Positions 29,233 through 38,421 of a DNA stretch of 64,000 nucleotides are shown one piece after another. Both the position numbers and the translations under genes were made by a program. The stretch's first letter is position 1. The number at the start of each line of letters is the position of its first letter. Below the pieces are notes generated by a model that worked only from the letters and a program-made list of their open reading frames with translations, had not been told where the DNA came from and made no database searches. The DNA is from Nonomuraea sp. NEAU-A123 (GTDB taxonomy: Bacteria; Actinomycetota; Actinomycetes; Streptosporangiales; Streptosporangiaceae), in the NCBI RefSeq assembly GCF_018603905.1, contig NZ_JAHFZZ010000002.1, positions 1-64,000 of the forward strand, in the 5' to 3' direction.

Positions 29233-30258
29233 GTGACGGGCCGCGGCAAATCGCGCCGGGATGCACAGTACGGACTTCTCACGGCTGTAGCCAATGAAGC
29301 CGACGTGTCACTGGGCACCGTCTCGAAGGTCGTTCACCGCCGCCGCGACGTGTCCGAGGCGACGCGGGCCCGGATCGAGGAGTTGCTGACCCGGCACGGT
29401 TACGTGCGAGCCTGGGAGGCCGAGGCGCGACGGCCACGGCAGATCTTGGCCGTGTTCCGCGACCTGTCCAGTCCGTACACCCTGGAAGTGACGCGCGGCA
29501 TCGTCGAGTCGGCGGCCGACATGGGGGTCAACACGATCGTCGGTACGACCAGCGGGCGCTCGATCGCCCAGTGGCTGGAGGAGTGCCTGGAGCTGGGCGC
29601 ACTCGGCCTCGTCATCGTCATCTCCATGCTGACCGAGCAGGATCAGCGTCGCATCCTGGGCCAGCATGTGCCCGTGGTGCTCATCGATCCTCTGCACACG
29701 CCGTCCACCAACATCCCCAGCATCGGAGCGACGAACTGGCACGGCGCCACGACGGCGGTCCAGCATCTGATCGGCCTGGGACACCGCCGGATCGGCATGC
29801 TCGCCGGCCGTTCGAGTTCCGTTGCCGGGGCGGCGCGCCTGCACGGCTACCGTGCCGCACTCGAAGAGGCCGGAATCTCCTACGATCCGGCGATCGTGCG
29901 ATCAACGGACTTCGACTACGACGAGGCCTTGGTCGCCGCACGTAAGATCCTCAGTCCGCGCGACAGGCCGACGGCCCTGTTCGCCGCCAGCGACACGCAG
30001 GCCCTCGGCGTCCTGGAAGCCGCCCGGCAGCTCGGCATGACCGTGCCACAGGATCTTTCCGTCATGTCATTCGATGACACCCTGGTGGCCGCGATGGCCT
30101 CACCGCCGCTGAGCGCCGTGCGGCAACCGTTCCAGGAACTCGGTCACGAAGCCACGCGAATACTGCTGCAACTCGCCGAGGGCAAGCCCCCCGCGACCAT
30201 GCGCATGGAACTCGCGACGGAACTGGTCCTGCGGATGTCCACGGCTCCACCCCGCTGA
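29233..30258 (+). CDS. LacI-family transcriptional regulator
   Basis: A 341-aa regulator with an N-terminal helix-turn-helix (LLTAVANEADVSLGTVSKVV) and a periplasmic-binding-protein-like sensor domain (ILAVFRDLSSPYTLEVTRGI ... SVMSFDDTLVAAMASPPLSA). The GTG at 29233 follows AGGGAGG by 12 bases; the frame is open further upstream but unlike LacI proteins. It lies between two copies of the CGAAAG-N-CTTTCG palindrome and is the likely local repressor of the GH95 gene and of the ABC transporter-xylosidase operon. Its inducer is probably an imported xylo-oligosaccharide. Confidence 0.85.
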   Translation: MTGRGKSRRDAQYGLLTAVANEADVSLGTVSKVVHRRRDVSEATRARIEELLTRHGYVRAWEAEARRPRQILAVFRDLSSPYTLEVTRGIVESAADMGVNTIVGTTSGRSIAQWLEECLELGALGLVIVISMLTEQDQRRILGQHVPVVLIDPLHTPSTNIPSIGATNWHGATTAVQHLIGLGHRRIGMLAGRSSSVAGAARLHGYRAALEEAGISYDPAIVRSTDFDYDEALVAARKILSPRDRPTALFAASDTQALGVLEAARQLGMTVPQDLSVMSFDDTLVAAMASPPLSAVRQPFQELGHEATRILLQLAEGKPPATMRMELATELVLRMSTAPPR

Positions 30259-30312
30259 TACGGCGAGCATGATCGGCGGCGCCGCCCACGTTGCGGTTCG
30301 ATGCGCGCCCTT

Positions 30313-30327
30313 CCGAAAGTCTTTCGT
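30313..30327. promoter_or_regulatory. LacI-type operator upstream of the sugar ABC operon
   Basis: CCGAAAGTCTTTCGT contains a perfect 13-bp palindrome (CGAAAGTCTTTCG, 30314-30326), 214 bases before the binding-protein ATG. It shares 13 of 15 positions with the site at 29011. A second near-palindrome, TTTCGCAAACATTGCG, lies at 30409-30424. The rest of 30259-30540 is leader sequence with no gene. Confidence 0.6.
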
Positions 30328-30540
30328 AAACGGCAGCCTCTCGTTTATTGCCGGGCTCTCACCACGCGGCTTAACGTGGCGAAAGCCGGCTCACCGCAAG
30401 GGGCACGTTTCGCAAACATTGCGTAAGAAGCACCTAGCGGTCGCGGCTCTTGATCCGTATCCCTCAGCGTGATGGGGCTGCGATGGCCTGTCGGGTGAAG
30501 CACACCCCGGCGGGCACCTTGCCGAACCGAAAGGTGTCCG

Positions 30541-31848
30541 ATGAAGAACGTAGCGTCGCGAAAGCTGACATTCGCCACACTCGTGGCGACCGCCACGCTG
30601 CTGGCCACCGTGGCCGGCTGCGGGTCGGCCGCAACCAGCAGTGGTTCCGGCGGTTCGGCAGCCGCCGCCACGGGGGACGTCCAGTTCTGGACGCTGCAGG
30701 ATCCGACCAACACGGTTCAGCAGACCGCGGTGGACTCCTTCAACTCCACCGGCCAGGGCAAAATCACCATGTCGGTGATCGCAACGGACGGCTACAAGGA
30801 CAAGCTCCGGACGGCGATGGGCTCGTCGAAGATGCCCGGGATGTTCTTCAGCTGGGGCGGAGGCAGTCTCAACGACTACGTCCGGGCGGGCAAGCTGGTG
30901 CAACTCGACGCGGAGCTGGAGTCGCACTTCCTCCCCTCCGCGCTTGAAGCCGGAAAGGTCGACGGCAAGCTGGTCGGGATCCCGTGCCGGGGCACGCAGC
31001 CGGTGTTCCTCTTCTACAACAAGAAGGTCTTCGCCGACGCCGGCGTGCAGCCGCCGAAGACCTGGAGCGACCTGACGAGTCTGGTGGGGGTGTTCAAGGG
31101 CAAGGGCATCACGCCCTTCGCGCTCGCGGGCGCCGGCACCGACTCCTGGACCGAGCTGATGTGGATCGAGTACCTCGTCGACCGCCTCGCCGGCCCCGAG
31201 CTGTTCAAGAAGATCGACGCCGGCGACTGGTCGCAGTGGAACGATCCCGCGGTGCTCAAGACCGCGCAGATGGTCAAGGAACTCGTGGACGGCGGGGCGT
31301 TCGGTAAGAACTTCGGCTCCGTCGGCTACGGCGCCGGCGGCACCTCGACCCTGCTGTCCAAGGGCAAGGCGGCGATGGTCCTGATGGGGTCGTGGGAGTA
31401 TGCCGTCCAGCAGGGCGCGGACCCGGACTTCGCGAAGAACAATCTGGGGTACGTCCCGTTCCCCACCGTCGAGGGCGGCAAGGGCGACCCCGGCAACGTC
31501 GTCGGGAACCCCACCAACTACATCTCGGTGACCACCGCCGCACCCGCCCAGACGGCGAAGGAGTTCCTGAAGACCACCTACAGCGACAGCTACGTCCAGG
31601 GGCTGGTCGAGAAGGGCGAGGTGCCGGTCACGGTGAACGCCGGCAAGATGCTCGCCAAGGCAGCGGACCCGGCCTACGCCACGTTCCAGTACGACCTCGT
31701 GCAGAAGGCCCCCTCTTTCACCCAGTCCTGGGACCAGGCGCTCGGCCTCACGCTCGGCACGCCGCTGGTCACGGAGATCCAGAAACTGTTCAACGGGCAG
31801 AGCACGCCAGAGCAGTTCGTCACCGCGGTCTCGGCGCTGAAGAAGTAG
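30541..31848 (+). CDS. Sugar ABC transporter substrate-binding lipoprotein
   Basis: A 435-aa extracytoplasmic sugar-binding lipoprotein. It has a basic N-terminus, a hydrophobic stretch and the lipobox LATVAGC with the acylated cysteine at residue 27. The body reads like the BxlE/xylobiose-binding type (DVQFWTLQDPTNTVQQTAVD, MFFSWGGGSLNDYV, VGIPCRGTQPVFLFYNKKVF). It is the first gene of a four-gene operon with two permeases and a GH3 xylosidase. No ATPase gene is present; a shared MsiK-type ATPase elsewhere is the usual arrangement in actinomycetes. AAAGG lies seven bases before the ATG. Confidence 0.9.
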   Translation: MKNVASRKLTFATLVATATLLATVAGCGSAATSSGSGGSAAAATGDVQFWTLQDPTNTVQQTAVDSFNSTGQGKITMSVIATDGYKDKLRTAMGSSKMPGMFFSWGGGSLNDYVRAGKLVQLDAELESHFLPSALEAGKVDGKLVGIPCRGTQPVFLFYNKKVFADAGVQPPKTWSDLTSLVGVFKGKGITPFALAGAGTDSWTELMWIEYLVDRLAGPELFKKIDAGDWSQWNDPAVLKTAQMVKELVDGGAFGKNFGSVGYGAGGTSTLLSKGKAAMVLMGSWEYAVQQGADPDFAKNNLGYVPFPTVEGGKGDPGNVVGNPTNYISVTTAAPAQTAKEFLKTTYSDSYVQGLVEKGEVPVTVNAGKMLAKAADPAYATFQYDLVQKAPSFTQSWDQALGLTLGTPLVTEIQKLFNGQSTPEQFVTAVSALKK

Positions 31849-31861
31849 GAAGACGATCCAA

Positions 31862-32797
31862 GTGGTCCCCGTAACGAGTTCGCGGCTCGTCCGGAACCGC
31901 AGGACACACGCCAGGCCCGCTCCCACCCTGGAGCGGCCCGGCGTGGTCTGGGCGGTCCCCGGACTGGTGTTCTTCCTCATCTTCGCCATCGCGCCGATGG
32001 CGGGCATCGTCTACCTGTCCTTCACCAGCTGGGACGGCCTGAACGCACCGCAGTTCACAGCGCTGGACAACTGGTCACGATTCGCCGGGGACAGCCAGAT
32101 CGTGCAATCCACGATCGTCACGGCGGCCCTGCTGGTCGGCAACATCGCGGTGCAGGCGCCGATCAGCATCCTGCTGGGTGTCTGGTCGGCCGGCCGCCAG
32201 CGCAACCGCGCCGTCCTGTCGGCGATCTTCTTCCTGCCGTTGCTGCTCTCCACAGCGGCCACAGCCATCATGTGGCGGCAACTGCTGGACCCGAACTTCG
32301 GCGTCCCATCGAAGCTCGCAGTCCTCCTCGGCAGCGACACCGACCCCCTCGGCACCCAGAACGGCGCGATCGCCTGCCTGATCATCGTCACCAGCTGGCA
32401 GTTCATCCCCTTCCACACCCTGCTCTACCAGGGCGCCGCCCGCGCCATCCCGCCCACTCTGTACCAGGCGGCCTCGATCGACGGCGCCGGCCGGGTCCGG
32501 CAGTTCTTCCACATCACCCTTCCGCAACTGCGCAACACCATCATCACCTCGACCACCTTCATGGTCGTCGGCGGCCTCACGGCGTTCGACATCGTCCTGC
32601 TGCTGACCAACGGCGGGCCGGGTACGGACACCGCGATCCTTCCCTTCGCGATGTACCAGACCGCGTTCCGGACGTACGACTACGGCTACGCCAGTGCCAT
32701 CGCGACCTTCCTGCTCCTGCTCGCCACCGGCACCTCGCTCGTTCTGGTGAAGGTCAGCGGATACGACAAGATGACCAGCACGCTGGAGGGGTTGTGA
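31862..32797 (+). CDS. Sugar ABC transporter permease (MalF type)
   Basis: A 311-aa inner-membrane permease with about six transmembrane helices (first PGLVFFLIFAIAPMAGIVYL). The EAA loop that contacts the ATPase is recognisable (YQAASIDGAGRVRQFFHITLPQL, in part). GTG start 14 bases after the binding-protein stop; its stop overlaps the next start (GTGA). Together with the next gene it forms the membrane channel of the xylo-oligosaccharide importer. Confidence 0.9.
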   Translation: MVPVTSSRLVRNRRTHARPAPTLERPGVVWAVPGLVFFLIFAIAPMAGIVYLSFTSWDGLNAPQFTALDNWSRFAGDSQIVQSTIVTAALLVGNIAVQAPISILLGVWSAGRQRNRAVLSAIFFLPLLLSTAATAIMWRQLLDPNFGVPSKLAVLLGSDTDPLGTQNGAIACLIIVTSWQFIPFHTLLYQGAARAIPPTLYQAASIDGAGRVRQFFHITLPQLRNTIITSTTFMVVGGLTAFDIVLLLTNGGPGTDTAILPFAMYQTAFRTYDYGYASAIATFLLLLATGTSLVLVKVSGYDKMTSTLEGL

Positions 32798-33612
32798 GGA
32801 TCCGCCCGAACTACGTCGCGGGCCTCGCGGCGGTCGTCTGGCTCCTGATCATCGGCGTTCCGCTGTACGCGCTGCTGAACACCGCGCTCCAGCCGCAGTC
32901 GACCTATACCGACGGCGGGCCCGTGTCGCTTCCCTCCACGGTGACGTTCGAGAATTTCGTCACCGTCGTGCAGAGCGGCTTCCCGCTCTACCTGTGGAAC
33001 ACCTTCCTCGTCGCGGTGCTCACAGTCGCCATCGTGCTGATACTCGGCATACCGATCAGCTATGCGGTCGTCCGTGGGCGGGGCTGGCTGACCAGAGGGG
33101 TGTTCCGGCTGTTCCTGCTGGGGCTGGCGATCCCCTCGCAGGCGGTTATCATTCCGCTCTTCCTCGTCGTCAACGGTCTCGGCCTCTACGACAGCCTTTG
33201 GGGGATCGTGCTGCCGACCGCAGCGTTCGCGCTGCCGGTGAGCGTGCTGGTCCTCAGCGGCGGAATGCGGGATATCTCGGTCTCGCTGTATGAGGCCATG
33301 GCGCTGGACGGCGCTCACCCCGCCCGGATACTCCGGGAGCTGGTCATCCCCCTGTCGCGCTCGAGCATCGCGACCACCTGCGTCTTCACCGCTCTGCAGG
33401 CATGGAACGGGTTCTTGTTCCCGCTGATCATGACCCAGTCGGACGAGACCAAGGTCGTGACCCTGGGCCTGTACAACTTCGTCTCCGAGTACGAAGCCAA
33501 CGTGCCGGCTCTGATGGCCGCGGTGCTGATGTCCGCCATCCCAATCCTCGTCGTCTACCTCTTCGCCCGTCGATCCCTCGTCATGGGGCTGATGGGAGCA
33601 GGCGGCAAATGA
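32794..33612 (+). CDS. Sugar ABC transporter permease (MalG type)
   Basis: A 272-aa permease, short N-terminus then about six transmembrane helices. EAA loop YEAMALDGAHPARILRELVI is near residues 167-186. The GTG at 32794 overlaps the upstream permease stop; its own stop overlaps the ATG of the GH3 gene. This partner of the MalF-type permease completes the heterodimer. Confidence 0.9.
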   Translation: MRIRPNYVAGLAAVVWLLIIGVPLYALLNTALQPQSTYTDGGPVSLPSTVTFENFVTVVQSGFPLYLWNTFLVAVLTVAIVLILGIPISYAVVRGRGWLTRGVFRLFLLGLAIPSQAVIIPLFLVVNGLGLYDSLWGIVLPTAAFALPVSVLVLSGGMRDISVSLYEAMALDGAHPARILRELVIPLSRSSIATTCVFTALQAWNGFLFPLIMTQSDETKVVTLGLYNFVSEYEANVPALMAAVLMSAIPILVVYLFARRSLVMGLMGAGGK

Positions 33613-36029
33613 CTCCCTGTGGCTCTGGCCACGGCGGGTTCGACGACGCCCTACCCGGCGCCCAGAAAGAAACGGATGAGACATTGACGATCAGCGACGA
33701 GCGCCCGACGACCGGGCTGTGGAACGACCCCGCCCTGCCGGCGTCCGTCCGCGCCAAGGCCCTGCTCGACGTCATGACCGAGGCCGAGAAGGTCGCGCAG
33801 CTCGGCAGCTCCTGGCCGGGCCACGACACCTCAGGGGACGTGGCCCCGATGCAGGACACCTTCCGCGACGCCCAGACCTTCCACGAGGCCATCGTCAACG
33901 GTCTTGGGCACCTGACCCGGGTGTTCGGCACGGCGCCGATCGCCGCCGAGGCCGGCCGCGATCGCCTGGCGGCCCTGCAAGCCGAGGTGGCGGCGGCGAA
34001 CCGGTTCGGCATCCCCGCCATCGCGCACGAGGAGTGCCTGACCGGGTTCACCACCTGGCAGGCGACGGTTTACCCGACCCCGCTCGCCTGGGCGGCCACC
34101 TGGGACCCCGAGCTGGTCCTGTGCATGGCGACGGCCATCGGCTCGGACATGGCGGCCGTCGGAGTCCACCAAGGCCTGGCGCCCGTCCTGGATGTGGTGC
34201 GCGACTACCGGTGGGGCCGGGTGGAGGAGACTCTGGGTGAGGACCCCTACCTCGTCTCCGAACTCGGGCTGGCCTACGTGCGAGGCCTGCAGTCGGCCGG
34301 CGTCGTCGCGACGGTCAAGCACTTCGCCGGCTACTCCACTTCCCGAGCGGCACGCAACCACGCTCCGGCAGCCGTCGGTCCACGCGAACTCGCCGATGTG
34401 ATCCTTCCGCCCTTCGAGAAAGCCGTGGTCGCGGGCCGTGCCGGCGCGGTGATGAACGCCTACAACGACATCGACGGCGTCCCCTGCGGCGCGGACGAGA
34501 CCCTGCTCACGGGACTGCTGCGCGACACCTGGGAGTTCGAGGGCACGGTGGTGTCCGACTACTGGTCGATCGCGTTCCTCACCTCGCTGCACCAGGTGGC
34601 CGCCGACATCGTGGGCGCGGCCCAGGCCGCCCTGCATGCCGGGATCGACATCGAACTGCCCCACACCTCGGGCTACGGTGAGCCATTGACGGCGATGCTG
34701 CGGGACGGTCGCATCAGCTCCGACCTGCTCGACCGGGCGGTCCTGCGCGTTCTGACGCAGAAGATCGAATTGGGCTTGCTCGATCCCGGATGGCGCCCTG
34801 GGCGGCACACCGCCCCTGTGGACTTCGACTCGCCGGGCAACCGTGACGTCGCCCGCCGCATCGCCGAGGAATCCGTCGTGCTGCTCAGCAACGGCTCGGG
34901 CATCCTGCCGCTCACCGGCCCGCAGTCCATCGCCGTGATCGGCCCCGCCGCCGATGAGGCCCGCTGCCTGTTCGGCTGCTACTCCTTTCCCAACCACGTC
35001 CTGCCCCACCACCCCGAAATCTCCCTGGGAATCGAGGCTCCCACGGTGCTCGACGCCATCCGGAAAGAGTTCCCAAGCTCGGCCGTACGCCACGAGACCG
35101 GCTGTCCGATCAGCGTGGACGACCGCAGCGGGATCGAAGCCGCCGTCGCCATCGCCGCGGCGGCCGACCTGACGATCCTCGTCGTCGGCGACCGCTCGGG
35201 CATGTTCGGGCACGGGACCTCCGGCGAAGGCTGCGACGTCGCCGCCTTGGAGCTGCCGGGAGCGCAGGACGATCTGGTGGAGGCCATCCTCGGCGCGGCG
35301 AAGCGGGCCGTCCTCGTCGTCGTGTCGGGCCGCCCCTACGCGATCGGACGGCACACGCGGCAAGCGGACGCCACGCTGCAGGCGTTCTTCCCCGGGCAGG
35401 AAGGGGCGGCGGCGATCGCCGGTGTCCTGTCCGGGCGGATCAACCCGTCAGGACGTCTGCCGGTCCAGATCCCGGGCGACGCGGCCGGTCAGCCGGGCAC
35501 CTACCTGGCAGCGCCCCTCGCGCTCAAGACCGACGGCGTGAGCAACATCGATCCCACCCCGGCGTTCCCGTTCGGGCACGGCCTGTCGTACACCACTTTC
35601 AGCCTCGATGAAGTGAACGTCGACGAGGCCGTCGTCGACGTCGATGGATCGGTCACCGTGCAGGCGAGGGTGACCAACACCGGCTCTCGGGCCGGCACCG
35701 CCGTACCCCAGCTCTACCTCACCGATCCGGTCGCCTCCGTCACCCGGCCCGTCCGGCAGCTGATCGGCTTCACCCGCGTCGACCTCGCCGCAGGGGAGAC
35801 CCGCACCGTGCGATTCGAGGTACATGCGGACATGACTGCTTTCACCGGGCGGGACCTGCGCAGACGCGTCGAACCCGGTCAGATCACGCTCACCATTGCG
35901 CAGTCGGCAGGCGACCTCGGCTCCTCCGTCCAGGTGACGCTGGAAGGGGACACCCGCATCGTCGACCACACCCGGACCATGAGCACACCCGCCGCGCCCG
36001 CCGACACCGCGGCGAGGAACATGCGATAG
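33609..36029 (+). CDS. GH3 beta-xylosidase/beta-glucosidase family enzyme
   Basis: An 806-aa GH3 enzyme without a signal peptide, fitting intracellular hydrolysis of imported xylo-oligosaccharides. TIM-barrel motifs are GLAPVLDVVRDYRWGRVEET, VKHFAGYS and the nucleophile region GTVVSDYWSI (about residue 316). The alpha/beta sandwich has VVGDRSGMFGHGTSGEGCD, and a C-terminal fibronectin-III-like domain starts at FPFGHGLSYTTF. The ATG at 33609 overlaps the permease stop with GGGAG upstream; a TTG at 33684 is possible. The last few residues (about from 36010) are read from sequence that, on the other strand, is a DedA remnant, so the 3' end has been rearranged. Confidence 0.88.
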   Translation: MTPCGSGHGGFDDALPGAQKETDETLTISDERPTTGLWNDPALPASVRAKALLDVMTEAEKVAQLGSSWPGHDTSGDVAPMQDTFRDAQTFHEAIVNGLGHLTRVFGTAPIAAEAGRDRLAALQAEVAAANRFGIPAIAHEECLTGFTTWQATVYPTPLAWAATWDPELVLCMATAIGSDMAAVGVHQGLAPVLDVVRDYRWGRVEETLGEDPYLVSELGLAYVRGLQSAGVVATVKHFAGYSTSRAARNHAPAAVGPRELADVILPPFEKAVVAGRAGAVMNAYNDIDGVPCGADETLLTGLLRDTWEFEGTVVSDYWSIAFLTSLHQVAADIVGAAQAALHAGIDIELPHTSGYGEPLTAMLRDGRISSDLLDRAVLRVLTQKIELGLLDPGWRPGRHTAPVDFDSPGNRDVARRIAEESVVLLSNGSGILPLTGPQSIAVIGPAADEARCLFGCYSFPNHVLPHHPEISLGIEAPTVLDAIRKEFPSSAVRHETGCPISVDDRSGIEAAVAIAAAADLTILVVGDRSGMFGHGTSGEGCDVAALELPGAQDDLVEAILGAAKRAVLVVVSGRPYAIGRHTRQADATLQAFFPGQEGAAAIAGVLSGRINPSGRLPVQIPGDAAGQPGTYLAAPLALKTDGVSNIDPTPAFPFGHGLSYTTFSLDEVNVDEAVVDVDGSVTVQARVTNTGSRAGTAVPQLYLTDPVASVTRPVRQLIGFTRVDLAAGETRTVRFEVHADMTAFTGRDLRRRVEPGQITLTIAQSAGDLGSSVQVTLEGDTRIVDHTRTMSTPAAPADTAARNMR

Positions 36030-36910
36030 GACATAACCGCCGCGTCGGCCACCGCAGGGATGAAGCTGCGGACGAACGGTATCAACCGTCCGACTGACAC
36101 CGCCCATGCGCCGTGTTCTCGGAGCAGGTTCGTGGCCTTGTCCCAGCGTTCCGCGCCGTGTTTGCGAATGAGTCTGGTCTCGCGCAACCGTGGATCCTGG
36201 CGGCGGCCGATCTCGTTACCCATGATGGCGCTGATCGTGGCCACGGCCCACAGGGCCAGGAAGTCTGGCACCGAATCGACGGTGGCCGAGGCGATCAGAA
36301 GGGCTGCTTCGCCCGGGATGACGAGTCCGAGGCCGAGCAGGCCGGTGGCGACGAAGAAGTGCCAGTGTTCGGTGTGGAAGAGCAGCAGGAACGCGAAGGT
36401 GGCGGCCGCGACGACGGTGCCGATACACATGGGCCACTTCGGACCGAGGCGGCGGATGAGCAGTGACACCGCCGTGGACGCGATGAGGGTGCCGGAGGTC
36501 AGGGGCAGCAGGGTCAGGCCCGCGCCGAGCGCGTCGGCGTTGAAGCCGAACCGGCTCGGGGTCTGCACGAACTGGATGACCAGGATGAACGCCCCGTACA
36601 TGCCGGCGCCGACGAGGAATGCGGTCAGGTTGGCGCCGAGCACGACCGGCCTGCGCATCATCGTCATGTCCAGCAGCGGTTTGCGGACGCGTCGCTCGAC
36701 GAAGAAGCACGCCACCAGGAGCGCGAGCCCGCCCGCGAACAGGCTGAGCACCGTCATCGAGCTCCAGCCCCACCTCGGGCCGCGGTTGATGGCGAGCACG
36801 TGGCACGCGAGCCCGCCGCCGAGGGTCAGCATGCCCCAGACGTCGACGTGGAACTCCGCGTTGCGCCCGGCGTCGGCCCGCAAGTGCCGTCCGGCATCGG
36901 TAACCACCAC
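36000..36910 (-). pseudogene. In-frame mosaic of TetR, MFS and DedA fragments
   Basis: One open frame (GTG at 36910) strings together three unrelated families. Residues 1-19 (MVVTDAGRHLRADAGRNAE) copy the start of a TetR regulator; the intact TetR at 41788 begins MVVTQTERHLRADAARNVE. From about 36850 to 36330 it is the second half of an EmrB/QacA-type MFS exporter (DVWGMLTLGGGLACHVLAIN, FFVERRVRKPLLDM, GAFILVIQFVQTPSRFGF). From about 36325 to 36000 it is a DedA membrane protein (VIPGEAALLIAS ... RHG-like LIRKHGAERWDKATNLLREHGAWAVSVGR, in pieces). The frame then runs antisense into the GH3 gene to 35879. It is probably non-functional, though the reading frame is intact. Confidence 0.75.
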
Positions 36911-36925
36911 GACAGGGTAACAATC

Positions 36926-36939
36926 GGCAGGTTACTGCC
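36926..36939. promoter_or_regulatory. Inverted repeat in the tetR-ferredoxin intergenic region
   Basis: GGCAG-GTTA-CTGCC lies between the truncated tetR start (36910, minus) and the ferredoxin ATG (37002, plus). The outer GTA (36917) and TAC (36948) bases extend the symmetry. This is the kind of site a divergent TetR repressor would bind. Its own repressor is now broken, so the P450 cluster may be deregulated or controlled by the TetR at 41788. Confidence 0.45.
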
Positions 36940-37001
36940 ACTTATGCTACCGTCGTTTCAGGAGTAATTGTCATTCAACTGTCACTTGTGGAGGAGGTCT
37001 G

Positions 37002-37199
37002 ATGAAGGTGAGCGTTGCCGCCGCGAAGTGCGTTGCCGCTGGTCAGTGCGTGTTGCTCGCGCCGGAGGTGTTCGACCAGCGTGATGAGGACGGCGTCGTG
37101 GTGTTGCTGGACGAGACACCCGGGCCGGAGCTGCACGACGCGGTCCGCGAGTCGGCGATGGTGTGTCCAGCCGCGGCCATCCACCTGGCCGAATCATGA
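37002..37199 (+). CDS. [3Fe-4S] ferredoxin of a P450 system
   Basis: A 65-aa ferredoxin with three cluster cysteines, CVAAGQC and MVCPAAAIHL, in the CX5C...CP layout typical of small actinomycete P450 ferredoxins. GGAGGAGG precedes the ATG by six bases. It overlaps the following ferredoxin reductase by four bases (ATGA), and a P450 comes next, so it is almost certainly the P450 electron donor. Confidence 0.92.
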   Translation: MKVSVAAAKCVAAGQCVLLAPEVFDQRDEDGVVVLLDETPGPELHDAVRESAMVCPAAAIHLAES

Positions 37200-38410
37200 G
37201 CCGAGTCGTCAACCAGATCACGATCGTCGGCGCGTCGGCCGGTGGGCTGGCCACTGCGGAGGCGTTGCGCCGGGTGGGGTACGGGGGCGCGATCACGCTT
37301 GTCGGTGATGAGCCGCAGCTCCCCTACGACCGGCCGCCACTCTCCAAGCAGTTGCTGGCCGGGCAGTGGACGCCGGGCCAGCTCGCCCTGCGCCCGGAGG
37401 CTGACATCGACGCCTTGCGACTGGAGCTGCGGCTTGGTGTTCCGGCGACCGGGCTGGACACCGCGCTACAGGTCGTGAAGCTGGCCGACGACACCTGCGT
37501 GCCCTACGACGCCCTGATCGTCGCGACCGGTGTCCGCGCCCGCTGCGTCCCTGACGCCGACGGCGTAGCCGGGGTGCACACGCTGCGCACCTTGCCGGAC
37601 GCGCTGGGACTGAAGGAACGGCTGCGGCCGGGACGGCACCTGGTGATCGTCGGTGCGGGGTTCGTCGGCGCCGAGGTCGCCGCCACCGCCCGCGCCCTCG
37701 GGGTGGAGGTGACGTTGCTGGAGTCGGGTCCGGTGCCTCTGGCGCCGGCCGTCGGGGAGGAGGCCGGGCGCTTCCTGACCGGTCTCCACCATGAGCACGG
37801 CGTCCACATCCACACAGGCGCTGCGGTCACCGAGATCGTCCGCATCGGTGGCGGGGTGGCCGGGGTGCGGTTGGCCGACGGGACCGTGGTGCCGGCTGAC
37901 GACGTGCTGGTGGCCATCGGCTCGGTGCCCAACACGGAATGGCTGGCCAGGAGCGGCCTTACGGTCGCAGGTGGACTGGTGTGTGACGCGTACTGCATGG
38001 CCGCGCCCGGCGTGTACGGAGTCGGGGACGTGGCCTGCTGGCACAACCCGCTGTTCGGCACCGCGATGCGCGTCGAACACCGCACCAACGCCGCCGAACA
38101 GGGTCTTGCCGTCGCCCGCAACCTGCTCGACCCGGACCACCGGCGCCCGTTCGCCCCGGTGCCGTATTTCTGGTCCGACCAGTACGACATCAAGGTGCAG
38201 GCATACGGCCATCTCCGCGACCACGATGAGGCACTCGTCCTCGACGCCGACCTGAAGGGCCGGCAGCTCCTGGTCGCCTACCGCAAGAACGACCGCCTGG
38301 TGGGCGTGCTCGCCGCCGGCCAGACGCCCAAGACCCTGCGCGCCTGGCGCGCTCTCATCGCGGTCCGCACCCCATGGGCCGCCGCCCTCACCAACACCAC
38401 AGCCGCCTGA
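37196..38410 (+). CDS. FAD-dependent ferredoxin reductase
   Basis: A 404-aa NADH-dependent rubredoxin/putidaredoxin-type reductase. The FAD motif is TIVGASAGGLATAEALRRVG, the conserved YDRPPLSKQLL follows, and the NAD motif is LVIVGAGFVGAEVAATARAL. The second FAD contact is GVYGVGDVACWHN, and a C-terminal reductase domain has PYFWSDQYDIKVQAYGH. It passes electrons from NAD(P)H to the ferredoxin directly upstream. The overlapping start at 37196 is preferred to the longer frame at 37163, which lies inside the ferredoxin. Confidence 0.92.
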   Translation: MSRVVNQITIVGASAGGLATAEALRRVGYGGAITLVGDEPQLPYDRPPLSKQLLAGQWTPGQLALRPEADIDALRLELRLGVPATGLDTALQVVKLADDTCVPYDALIVATGVRARCVPDADGVAGVHTLRTLPDALGLKERLRPGRHLVIVGAGFVGAEVAATARALGVEVTLLESGPVPLAPAVGEEAGRFLTGLHHEHGVHIHTGAAVTEIVRIGGGVAGVRLADGTVVPADDVLVAIGSVPNTEWLARSGLTVAGGLVCDAYCMAAPGVYGVGDVACWHNPLFGTAMRVEHRTNAAEQGLAVARNLLDPDHRRPFAPVPYFWSDQYDIKVQAYGHLRDHDEALVLDADLKGRQLLVAYRKNDRLVGVLAAGQTPKTLRAWRALIAVRTPWAAALTNTTAA

Positions 38411-38421
38411 CTGGAGACTTC

